Shown here: one piece after another, positions 1 through 6,225 of the stretch
How the letters are laid out: the number at the start of each line of letters is the position of its first letter
How positions within the stretch are numbered: position 1 is the first letter of the stretch
Assembly (NCBI GenBank): GCA_964518215.1
Contig: CAZFFP010000123.1
Span: forward strand, 1 to 6,295
Source: CAYSGX01 sp964518215
GTDB taxonomy: Bacteria; Bacteroidota; Bacteroidia; Chitinophagales; CAIOSU01
Reading direction: 5' to 3'
Length of the DNA stretch: 6,295 nt
The notes under the pieces: model-generated
Databases searched by the model: none
Told to the model about the DNA's origin: nothing
What the model saw: the letters and a program-made list of their open reading frames with translations, nothing else
Translations under genes and position numbers: made by a program

Positions 1-48
1 TAATTTTCAGTGTCTCGAAACGTAAGTGTATTCTTATTGCATATTTCG

Positions 49-73
49 GGTTAAATATCCCAGAGTTTTAACC
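49..73. repeat. Small hairpin beside the 44-bp palindrome
   Basis: GGTTAAA (49-55) and its exact complement TTTAACC (67-73) can pair around an 11-nt loop. The structure abuts the larger palindrome at 74, so the two form a pair of adjacent hairpins, as in REP-type clusters. It is AT-rich and could be chance. It lies downstream of the M28 peptidase gene, outside any coding region I can see. I recognise nothing in positions 1-48. Confidence 0.35.
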
Positions 74-117
74 GGCTTTAAATAGCCCACGGTTTAAACC
101 GTGGGCTATTTAAAGCC
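74..117. repeat. Perfect 44-bp palindrome, REP-like element
   Basis: Positions 74-95 and 96-117 are exact reverse complements with no central spacer. The core is GCCCACGG-TTTAAA-CCGTGGGC, flanked by ATTTAAAGCC-type arms. Palindromes built around a CCACGG/CCGTGG core are, from memory, common dispersed intergenic repeats in Bacteroidota, in some cases linked to REP-associated tyrosine transposases; that link is not shown here. It sits 53 bp beyond the stop codon of the M28 gene and could also act as a transcript-end or mRNA-stabilising hairpin. No T-tract follows on either strand, so a classical rho-independent terminator is less likely. Confidence 0.75.
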
Positions 118-170
118 TATATAAAACGGAGGGCAACTTGCTGAGACTAAATTATACAATTTTTCCCCTG

Positions 171-1832
171 TCAAAACACTACTTTCATCTGCACTTGCTT
201 TCCGTTGTGCAGCACCGTGGCTTTGGTTTTTTCGCCTTTGCTAAACAGCGATAGCGCCTTCATATAATCTTGCATGTCGTTAATTTTGATTTTGCCCAAC
301 TGAATAATAATATCGCCCTTTAACATACCGGCTTGGTGTGCCGGTCTGCCCTCGGTTACGCCATCAATTTTAACGCCCGTGCCGGTGTATCCGTAGCTCG
401 GAAAAATACCTAAGGTAACTTTAAAGCCCGTGTTGGCGCTCGATGTAGAATGGCTGTCTTTGGTTTTCGTGAACGACAATTCGGAATATTGATTGAGGCT
501 GTCCACCAGCAAGGCTACATATTTCGAGATACTTTCCATGCCCGTATAATTCACTTTGTCGGCATCGTCAGACGGCTTATGGTAATCGGCATGAGTGCCG
601 GTAAAAAAATGAAGCGCGGGAATATCTTTCAGATAAAACGAAGTGTGGTCGGAAGGACCAATACCACTTTCGTTTTTTGAAATTTTGATGCTGTCAACAA
701 ATATTCTGTCGAGCACAGAAAATTGCGTTGCCGTGCCCGTTCCGTTAATAGTTAGATTTTTTTTATCATCCAATCTGCCTACCATATCGAAGTTGAGCAT
801 CAGTTTCACATCATCGAGATTAATGGTTGGGCTTGAAACATAATGGGCCGAGCCTAACAAGCCCACTTCTTCGCCCGAAAAAGCGAGAAAAAGATAATTG
901 TTGTTGAAGGGTCCGTTTTGTTTGAAATGATGGGCTAATTCTAAAATCATTGCCACACCGCTGGCGTTGTCGTCCGCGCCATTATGAATATCGTCAATGC
1001 CTCTCAGCATGGAATTGTGAAACTCGTTGTTACCCAAATGGTCGTAGTGCGCACCGAACACGATGGTTTTTTTGGCATTGTTGTCAATATATCCGGCTAC
1101 ATTGTGCGCAGTGTAATTCATTTGCTGAATATCGCTGACGATAGTTGCCGCAAGGGCTGATTCTTTGGATAGAAATTCCCAGATATGATTTTTTAAAAAC
1201 ACCACCGGAATGGAAAGCGATTTTTGTCTGCCCTTCATTTGCGCATCCGGCTCAGGAATCTTGCTCTCGGTGCTGATGAAGATAACTGCCGAAGCGCCTT
1301 TTTCTTCGGCAAGCTTGGCTCGGTCATACAGCTTGTTATATTTAGTGTTGGCGGCTTCAAACTTTTTTCCTTCGGGCGCACCGATTTTTATAACAGCGAT
1401 ATTTCCTTTTGAAAATTGAGCGGTTTTGTAATCATCGAATTTTGGTTTTTCAGAAACCATTCCGTAACCCACAAAAACAGCTTTTGCCGAAACAGAATCG
1501 CTGGCGGCATAGCCGAAAGGAAAATATTCGGCATCCATCCGGTAAAAAACATGGTTGATGTTGAGGCTGTTATTTTCGCCCGCTTTTTTTCCATAACTGA
1601 AACTGAAGGCTTGCAGAAAATCTTTTGCGCCCTTGGGTTGCAAGCCATATTGCTGCATTACATCGGCTATGTAGCGATATGCCATTGCCTCGCCTTTCGA
1701 GCCGGCAAGCCTACCCTTCAGCGAATCGTCAGCGAGATAATAAACGTGATGTTGAAAGCGCTCTGCAAGATTTTGCCCCGCGACATTAAGCCAAACTATG
1801 CATGTAACTAAAAAGAGAAAAACTTTTTTCAT
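171..1832 (-). CDS. Exported M28 family metallopeptidase with PA and PDZ domains
   Basis: This is a predicted zinc aminopeptidase-like enzyme of peptidase family M28, 553 aa, exported from the cytoplasm. Residues 1-19 form a signal peptide (MKKVFLFLVT start, cleavage likely near VAG-Q). Residues about 110-225 look like a protease-associated (PA) domain inserted before the catalytic core. The di-zinc site is complete: H262 in GAHYDHLG, D287 in NGADDNASG, E321-E322 in FSGEE (general base and ligand), D349 in NFDMVG, and H418 in DYHKP. Residues about 468-553 form a C-terminal PDZ domain, with GYTGTGVKIDGV and a carboxylate-binding-loop-like region, likely recruiting substrate or partners. The ATG at 1832 is chosen because the signal peptide starts there. 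The only nearby promoter-like box ends four bases upstream, so the leader may be nearly absent. It is on the same strand as the S41 gene but separated from it by toxin-antitoxin relics. Substrate specificity cannot be read from sequence. Confidence 0.95.
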   Translation of the reverse strand: MKKVFLFLVTCIVWLNVAGQNLAERFQHHVYYLADDSLKGRLAGSKGEAMAYRYIADVMQQYGLQPKGAKDFLQAFSFSYGKKAGENNSLNINHVFYRMDAEYFPFGYAASDSVSAKAVFVGYGMVSEKPKFDDYKTAQFSKGNIAVIKIGAPEGKKFEAANTKYNKLYDRAKLAEEKGASAVIFISTESKIPEPDAQMKGRQKSLSIPVVFLKNHIWEFLSKESALAATIVSDIQQMNYTAHNVAGYIDNNAKKTIVFGAHYDHLGNNEFHNSMLRGIDDIHNGADDNASGVAMILELAHHFKQNGPFNNNYLFLAFSGEEVGLLGSAHYVSSPTINLDDVKLMLNFDMVGRLDDKKNLTINGTGTATQFSVLDRIFVDSIKISKNESGIGPSDHTSFYLKDIPALHFFTGTHADYHKPSDDADKVNYTGMESISKYVALLVDSLNQYSELSFTKTKDSHSTSSANTGFKVTLGIFPSYGYTGTGVKIDGVTEGRPAHQAGMLKGDIIIQLGKIKINDMQDYMKALSLFSKGEKTKATVLHNGKQVQMKVVF

Positions 1833-1836
1833 GGGG

Positions 1837-1844
1837 CAAAGGTA
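1837..1844 (-). promoter_or_regulatory. Bacteroidota -7 box of the M28 gene
   Basis: On the minus strand the sequence reads TACCTTTG-CCCC-ATG. TACCTTTG matches the TAnnTTTG -7 consensus of the Bacteroidota primary sigma factor exactly. No TTTG -33 element is present at the usual 19-21 bp spacing. Only four bases separate the box from the start codon, so transcription would begin at or next to the ATG, giving a leaderless or near-leaderless mRNA. This is inferred from one motif. Confidence 0.5.
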
Positions 1845-1947
1845 GTTTGTGATTAATTATTTCGCGCGATTTTCGTGACAAGTTGGTTTGTGAAATCCGG
1901 TTTATAGAGTGAGCGTTCGGGAGCTTCACAAAACAGCAACAAACCTA

Positions 1948-2105
1948 TGCTTCACCTATAATTAAATTTCAAGGCTTCTGATTATTGCCCGGCTCAAGGT
2001 TTCATCATCCAACAGTTCTTCGCGGCTTTTGTCCTGTTTTGTCCGAACAATATATTCACATTCGTTGATGAAGTGTTTCAAAAAATCAAGCAGCGAGGGA
2101 GACAT
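1948..2105 (-). pseudogene. Truncated HEPN (DUF86) toxin relic
   Basis: The ATG at 2105 opens a 47-codon frame that ends at a TAA at 1962-1964. It starts MSPSLLDFLKHFINECEYIV, continues to LLDDETLSRAIIRSLEI, and matches my recollection of the N-terminal half of DUF86/HEPN ribonuclease toxins, where RSLEI is normally followed by IGEA. Skipping five bases (1960-1964) gives codons ATA GGT GAA GCA (IGEA) at 1948-1959, then a TAG. This suggests a small insertion broke the frame and the rest was deleted. The catalytic R-x4-6-H motif lies in the lost C-terminal half, so no RNase activity is expected. The start overlaps the end of the nucleotidyltransferase relic by 20 bp, as in intact MNT-HEPN operons. 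The interval 1845-1947 holds nothing I recognise. An expressed 47-aa peptide cannot be excluded. Confidence 0.72.
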
Positions 2106-2247
2106 ATTCTACCTGATTGACGATGTGTTTTCCAATAAATTTATTGAGCGTTTTGAATTCGGGCTTTATTTCAATATAAAAATCCACATCGCTGTTCTGT
2201 TTTAAAACACGAATAATGTCTGCTTTATTTTTTACTGCGCCATCCAT
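2086..2247 (-). pseudogene. Internally deleted minimal nucleotidyltransferase (MNT) antitoxin relic
   Basis: The ATG at 2247 opens a 53-aa frame ending at TGA 2086-2088. Three blocks recall MNT-fold nucleotidyltransferases of MNT-HEPN toxin-antitoxin pairs. They are an N-terminal VKNKADIIRVLKQN helix, then SDVDFYIEI carrying the DxD metal-binding motif (D20, D22), then a C-terminal IGKHIVNQVEYVSLAA. Family members run to roughly 95-110 aa. Here the segment with the GSxxRGE signature before SDVDF is absent, and so is the middle helix between KPEFKT and the tail. Both losses keep the frame, so the open frame survives although the active site cannot form. Antitoxins of this class AMPylate the HEPN partner; this one should not. 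It begins 24 bp after the S41 stop codon and overlaps the HEPN start by 20 bp. Identification is from memory of the family, not a search. Confidence 0.7.
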
Positions 2248-2271
2248 GTGATAAAATCAGAAAACATTTCC

Positions 2272-3987
2272 TTAATTCTTCTTCTCCCCATTGCCGTTCT
2301 TACCCGAAGCGGCAGCCTGAAGGATGGAGTAGTAAAGGGGTTTGTCGCTTAGAATTTTTACGGCTTCGAGCATGTCTTTGTCGCTGTTGAAAGAGGCTTC
2401 GGTTCTGCCTTTGCCATAGAAATAGCGGCTCACAATTTCTTCTTCCAAAATAGATTTGATTTCGTCTTTGAATTTCACCAAATCTTTTTCCTTGTCGTGC
2501 ATCATGTTGGTCGCCACTTTTTCGAGGTCGTATTTTATGGCATCGAAATACATTTCTTTTTCGGCAGTTTTCCTGAAGTCTTCCAACATTTCTTCTGAGC
2601 GGGTTTTATAATCGTATTCTTTGTCTTTCAGATACACTATAAAATCGTTGTAATCGGCTTCAGACAGTTTAAAATCTTTGGCGCTTCCGATAGAAAGATT
2701 TTTGGTGCGATACAATGTGGCGTAATTGAAGATGTGATTTTTGTTGAGCAGGCTGATAGTAATCGCGCTGAGTTTTTCGGGAGTAACTTCTACATCGGGG
2801 TCCACTCCGCCACCGTCATACACTATTCTTCCGCCAACAGTTTTAAATTCATTTTTCAAAGAATCGGGAATACTTTTCACGCTGCCGTCTTCGTCTTTTT
2901 CGGCATAATTAATTGCCTGTATGCACCTGCCGCTCGGAATATAATATTTCGCGGTAGTTACTTTCAGTTTTGAATTATAAGAAAGCGAACGGGTGGTTTG
3001 CACCAATCCTTTGCCGAAAGTTTTGCGCCCCACCAAAACGCCCCGGTCTAAATCCTGAATAGAGCCGGCAACTATTTCAGAAGCCGAAGCAGACGTGCTG
3101 TTGATTAATACCACAATCGGAATCAAAGGGTCGGCAGCAGGATTGAGACTTTTGAAAACTTTATCCCACTCTTTCACTTTCCCTTTGGTGCTCACAATTT
3201 CTTTGCCCCGGTCCACAAACACGTTTGATACGTTCACCGCTTCATTGAGCAAGCCGCCCGGATTGCCGCGCACATCAAACACCACACCTTTAATTTCGGG
3301 ATTTTCCTGTTTCAGTTTTTCAAAAGCTTCGCGCACTTCTTTACCCGCGTTTTCGGTAAAATTCGCCAAACGTATATATCCGATAGTTTCGTTTATCATT
3401 CCTGAATAAGGCACATTGTGCAGTTTAATTTCTTCGCGCGTCAGGGTGAGCACAATAGATTTTTCCGAGCCGTCCGATTGCGGTCGGAGCACTGTTACAC
3501 TTACCGAAGTGCCCGCTTGTCCTTTCAGCATTTTGCTCACTTCATCGCTGGTTTTGCCTTTCACTTCCTGCCCTTCGATGAGCATCACTTTATCGCCCGC
3601 CATCATGCCCGCTTTGTGTGCGGCATATCCTTCATAAGGTTCGCTCACCACCACAAAGTCGTCTATCTTTCTGATAAGCGCGCCAATGCCACCATACTTT
3701 CCGGTTGTTTGCAGACGATAGTCTTCTATTTCGTCTTCAGAAATAAAATTGGTGTAGGGATCTAACGATTCGAGCATGGCATCAATGCCGGTGCGCATAA
3801 TTTTCGAAGGCTCTACATCGTCCACATAATAAGTGTTGAGTTCTTTATACAGTGTGGCGAATACATCTAAGTTTTTAGAAATTTCGAAATAGAGGTTGTT
3901 GTTGGTAGCGGCTACATAAAGCGCGATCATGGCGGGAAGCGCCACAATCATCATTATCTTTCTAGAATGTCTGCGGAAAAAATCCAT
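2272..3987 (-). CDS. S41 family C-terminal processing peptidase (CtpA/Prc-like)
   Basis: This is a membrane-anchored serine protease of family S41, 571 aa from the ATG at 3987. A TTG two codons upstream is a possible but less likely start. Residues about 10-28 form a single hydrophobic signal anchor after a basic RRHSRK stretch, putting the protease in the periplasm. The conserved pre-PDZ segment (SLDPYTNFI, about 74-82) is followed by a PDZ domain (about 95-170) that gates access in this family. The S41 core runs from about 190 to 385 and includes GVVFDVRGNPGG (234-245). The catalytic residues are S301 in SASASE and K326 and Q330 in FGKGLVQ; the 25-residue Ser-Lys spacing equals that of E. 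coli Prc and Bacillus CtpB. Residues about 400-571 are a helical, charged C-terminal extension. Such enzymes trim or degrade periplasmic and outer-membrane proteins from the C-terminus. It is transcribed away from the peptide-binding lipoprotein gene; the actual substrate is unknown. Confidence 0.95.
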   Translation of the reverse strand: MDFFRRHSRKIMMIVALPAMIALYVAATNNNLYFEISKNLDVFATLYKELNTYYVDDVEPSKIMRTGIDAMLESLDPYTNFISEDEIEDYRLQTTGKYGGIGALIRKIDDFVVVSEPYEGYAAHKAGMMAGDKVMLIEGQEVKGKTSDEVSKMLKGQAGTSVSVTVLRPQSDGSEKSIVLTLTREEIKLHNVPYSGMINETIGYIRLANFTENAGKEVREAFEKLKQENPEIKGVVFDVRGNPGGLLNEAVNVSNVFVDRGKEIVSTKGKVKEWDKVFKSLNPAADPLIPIVVLINSTSASASEIVAGSIQDLDRGVLVGRKTFGKGLVQTTRSLSYNSKLKVTTAKYYIPSGRCIQAINYAEKDEDGSVKSIPDSLKNEFKTVGGRIVYDGGGVDPDVEVTPEKLSAITISLLNKNHIFNYATLYRTKNLSIGSAKDFKLSEADYNDFIVYLKDKEYDYKTRSEEMLEDFRKTAEKEMYFDAIKYDLEKVATNMMHDKEKDLVKFKDEIKSILEEEIVSRYFYGKGRTEASFNSDKDMLEAVKILSDKPLYYSILQAAASGKNGNGEKKN

Positions 3988-4011
3988 ATTCAAAGGAGTT
4001 TAAATTTTTTG

Positions 4012-4044
4012 TAAAGCTAAAGATACCAACCGAAACGCACCAAA
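4012..4044 (-). promoter_or_regulatory. Candidate -33/-7 promoter for the S41 peptidase
   Basis: On the minus strand TTTG (complement of 4041-4044) is followed after 21 bp by TAGCTTTA (complement of 4012-4019). This resembles the Bacteroidota pair TTTG-N19-21-TAnnTTTG, with one mismatch in the last base of the -7 box. Transcription would start near 4005, leaving a leader of roughly 17 nt before the ATG at 3987. The region is AT-rich and such matches occur by chance. Confidence 0.4.
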
Positions 4045-4128
4045 GTATAACTTTGTTATGCTGCTTAACTATTTTTGACAGAAGTGATTTACCACACAAT
4101 GGCACTATGAGCGCAAGGCAATTTTAAA

Positions 4129-4152
4129 CTTTGCACCTTTGCGGCTTTGCGT
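4129..4152 (+). repeat. Three tandem CTTTGC-type octamers upstream of the lipoprotein gene
   Basis: CTTTGCAC, CTTTGCGG and CTTTGCGT follow each other exactly at an 8-bp period and end 24 bp before the ATG at 4177. Arrays of CTTTGCG-like units close to genes are, from memory, a widespread dispersed repeat type in several bacterial phyla. Each unit also contains TTTG, the core of the Bacteroidota -7 box, so the array sits where the promoter or leader of this gene is expected. Whether it acts as promoter, regulator or passive repeat is not determined. Confidence 0.55.
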
Positions 4153-4176
4153 GAATCATTTAAAATTTCAAATTCC

Positions 4177-5913
4177 ATGCTAAAAAAACTTTCCTTTTTA
4201 ACCATTATCGCTTTTTCCTTTTTTTCCTGCGGAAATAATAATACTCCAAAAACCGAAAGCACCCTGCGTGAAGCGGAAGGCGGCAAATATTTTGGCGGCA
4301 TGTTTAAAGTGAACGAATCGGAATTTTTCCGTTCGCTCTATCCGCTCAATGTTACCGAAGTGGGCGGGCATCGCATCACCAATCAGATATATGAAGGATT
4401 AGTGAGCATGTCACAAAGCGATCTAACTCCGCTTCCGTGCATTGCCGAATCGTGGGAAATGGATTCTGCCGCTATGCGCTTTGTTTTTCGCCTCAGAAAA
4501 GGCGTGTTGTTTCATGATGATGCCTGTTTTGAAAACGGCACCGGACGTGAAGTAACCGCACACGATTTTAAATATACTTTTACCCGCCTTTGTGAGCCTG
4601 AAGTCAACAATCAGGGCTTATGGATTTTCGATGGGAAAGTGAAAGGCTGCAAAGAATACATGGTTTCGGTAAGTTCGGGACAGCCTTTGCCCGAAGGTGT
4701 TTCGGGCGTGAATGTATTAGACGATTACACGCTCGAAATTTTGTTGGAAAAACCCGTTCCTTATTTTCTTCAGTTGCTGGCAACGCCATTTGCGGCAGTG
4801 TTTCCAAAAGAAGCGGTAGAAAAATACGGCAACGAAATGCGCACTAAAGCAGTGGGCACCGGTCCGTTTAAAATTAAAGCCATCAAAGAAGATGAAGTAG
4901 TGATTTTGACCCGCCATGAAAAATATTGGGGCACCGATAATGACGGCAATCAGTTGCCTTATTTAGATGGCATTAAAATCACCTTTATCAAAGAGCGCAA
5001 AGCCGAATTGTTAGAATTTAAAAAAGGCAATTTAGACATGATGTTTCGCCTGCCGCTCGAAATGACCGATGAGGTAGTGAGCGCCACCGGACAACTACAG
5101 CCCGATTATCAGAATTTTGTGTTGCAAACTATTCCTTCGTTTTCGGTAGGCTATTATGGTTTTCAGCATAAAGACCCCCTGTTTGCCAACAAAGACGTGC
5201 GCATTGCTTTCAACTATGCTATTGACCGCAGAAAAATTTGCGATTTCACCATGAAAGGAACGGGCGTTCCGGCAGTGCATGGCATTGTGCCGCCCGGTAT
5301 GCCGAGCTACGAAACCAAAGCAGTGAAGGGCTACGATTTCAATCCGGAAAAGGCGCGCGAACATTTGGCAAAAGCGGGTTATTCCGAAGGAAAAGGATTT
5401 CCCGAGATTACTTTGCAGATAAATTCGGGAGGGGGCACCAACGAGCAGGTGGCGGAAGCGGTGCAGAAAATGTTGCAGGAAAATTTAAACATTAAAGTAA
5501 ACATGACGCAACTCCCTTTTCCGCAGCATCTCGAAAATCTGGAAACCGGAAAAGCCATGTTTTGGCGAGCCGGCTGGGTAGCCGATTATCCCGACCCCGA
5601 AAACTTTTTAAACCTGCTGTGGAGCGCGCATATCCCCGCCAAAATGAGCGACAAATCTTATCTCAACTCGGTGCGCTACAGCAGCAAAAAATTTGATGAG
5701 TATTTTACCAAAGCCCTGCAAACCACCGATGACGACCAGCGCAACCTGCTCTACCTCGCTGCCGACCAAACCGCTATGGACGATGCCGCCATTATGCCGA
5801 TTTTCTATTACAAAGACCATCGCCTGTTGCAAAAGAACGTGAAAAATTTCGCTCAGAACCCGATGGAGCACAGGTTATTGAGAGAGGTGTATTTTGTACC
5901 CGGGGGGCAATAA
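4177..5913 (+). CDS. Peptide ABC transporter substrate-binding lipoprotein (SBP family 5)
   Basis: This is a predicted oligopeptide/dipeptide-binding protein of the OppA/DppA type (SBP_bac_5), 578 aa. The ATG at 4177 is chosen because a lipoprotein signal follows at once: MLKK, a hydrophobic core, then FFSC with Cys18 as the likely lipidated residue, followed by CGNNN. A TTG at 4147 would add ten residues ahead of the signal and is unlikely. Family hallmarks are NQIYEGL (69-75), VFRLRKGVLFHD (about 103-114), GTGPFKI (227-233), VRIAFNYAIDR (341-351) and WVADYPDPENFL (467-478). It should sit on the membrane and deliver peptides to an ABC importer; no permease or ATPase gene is in this window. 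The leader (from 4153) is AT-rich with no Shine-Dalgarno motif, usual for Bacteroidota. No hairpin terminator lies just after the stop; the nearest is at 6184-6212. A run of six G lies near the stop, in the codons for PGGQ. Ligand could be something other than peptides, since the family also binds nickel, haem or sugars. Confidence 0.93.
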   Translation: MLKKLSFLTIIAFSFFSCGNNNTPKTESTLREAEGGKYFGGMFKVNESEFFRSLYPLNVTEVGGHRITNQIYEGLVSMSQSDLTPLPCIAESWEMDSAAMRFVFRLRKGVLFHDDACFENGTGREVTAHDFKYTFTRLCEPEVNNQGLWIFDGKVKGCKEYMVSVSSGQPLPEGVSGVNVLDDYTLEILLEKPVPYFLQLLATPFAAVFPKEAVEKYGNEMRTKAVGTGPFKIKAIKEDEVVILTRHEKYWGTDNDGNQLPYLDGIKITFIKERKAELLEFKKGNLDMMFRLPLEMTDEVVSATGQLQPDYQNFVLQTIPSFSVGYYGFQHKDPLFANKDVRIAFNYAIDRRKICDFTMKGTGVPAVHGIVPPGMPSYETKAVKGYDFNPEKAREHLAKAGYSEGKGFPEITLQINSGGGTNEQVAEAVQKMLQENLNIKVNMTQLPFPQHLENLETGKAMFWRAGWVADYPDPENFLNLLWSAHIPAKMSDKSYLNSVRYSSKKFDEYFTKALQTTDDDQRNLLYLAADQTAMDDAAIMPIFYYKDHRLLQKNVKNFAQNPMEHRLLREVYFVPGGQ

Positions 5914-5984
5914 TTAAATTTTCTTTTTGAATGTTGTACACTTGCTGCCAACTGATGTGGGTGATTTTTGACCAATAAACCTCC

Positions 5985-6092
5985 CTAAACGGCAACGAAT
6001 ATTTGCTCGGCATGAGTGATTTCAAGTTCTTTGAGCAAGTTGGGAGCCGTGTAGAAGAAATGTTTGGAATCGGTGGTAAAAGAAAGTCGTTT
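5985..6092 (-). pseudogene. Fragment of an IS3-family transposase (OrfB) gene
   Basis: A 35-codon stretch ending at TAG 5985-5987 has no usable start codon. It reads KRLSFTTDSKHFFYTAPNLL then KELEITHAEQIFVAV. This resembles the segment of IS3-family OrfB that lies just before the first catalytic Asp (family pattern like TTDSxHxFxxxPNL...ITxxxQVWVSDITYI). The fragment stops at the point where D-ITYI should come. In another frame about 25 bp further on, codons for KITHIS could be a mutated DITYI, but this is weak. Upstream, MLLK (6091-6102) lies in a different frame, fitting a frameshift. No terminal inverted repeats or target duplication are visible. The rest of 5914-6183 (5914-5984 and 6093-6183) contains nothing else I recognise. 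Confidence 0.6.
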
Positions 6093-6183
6093 TTAATAGC
6101 ATGGGGAATATAAATCTATCAGTCATAAGCGAGATAAATATTTCTACAAAATGTATCCTCTCTACGATTTCCCTACGAAAATT

Positions 6184-6212
6184 AAAAAAGGACACTCGAA
6201 ACGAGTGTCCTT
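6184..6212 (-). terminator. Rho-independent terminator after tRNA-Gln
   Basis: GGACACTCG (6190-6198) and CGAGTGTCC (6202-6210) form a perfect 9-bp stem around a 3-nt loop, extendable to 11 bp by two A-T pairs. On the minus strand it is followed by TTTTTT (6189-6184), a classical U-tract. It starts 13 nt beyond the tRNA 3' end. On the plus strand the downstream side is also T-rich (TTCTTTAATTT), so it may end read-through from the lipoprotein gene as well. Confidence 0.85.
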
Positions 6213-6225
6213 CTTTAATTTCAAG

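Noticed and set aside
1800..1802. Cys11 of the M28 peptidase (LVTC) as a lipobox
   Set aside because: The hydrophobic stretch continues past this Cys (IVWLNVAG), so it lies inside the signal-peptide core and an ordinary cleavage near residue 19 is more likely.
1416..1811. 131-codon plus-strand open frame
   Set aside because: It lies entirely antisense to the M28 coding sequence, has no recognisable domain and no promoter or terminator; a shadow frame.
3988..3993. TTG at 3991-3993 as start of the S41 peptidase
   Set aside because: It adds only two residues before an ATG at 3987 and has no ribosome-binding signal of its own; the ATG is the simpler start.
4048..4077. TAACTTTG (4048-4055) and TATTTTTG (4070-4077) as plus-strand -7 boxes for the binding protein
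   Set aside because: Both fit TAnnTTTG but neither has a TTTG -33 element at 19-21 bp, and they compete with each other and with the octamer array; no choice can be supported.
4147..4176. TTG at 4147 as start of the binding protein
   Set aside because: It would place ten polar residues ahead of the lipoprotein signal and lies inside the octamer repeat; the ATG at 4177 begins exactly with MLKK and the hydrophobic core.
5792..6025. Minus-strand open frame running from the 3' gap into the lipoprotein gene
   Set aside because: Half of it is antisense to a well-supported coding sequence, it begins with TTG, and its product matches nothing I recognise apart from a possible KITHIS trace of the IS relic.
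6050..6148. TGTAGAA (6050-6056) and TTCTACA (6142-6148) as terminal inverted repeats of a 99-bp mini-element
   Set aside because: The left arm lies inside the IS3-like coding fragment (codons for FFYT), the arms are only 7 bp, and extension is imperfect; probably chance.
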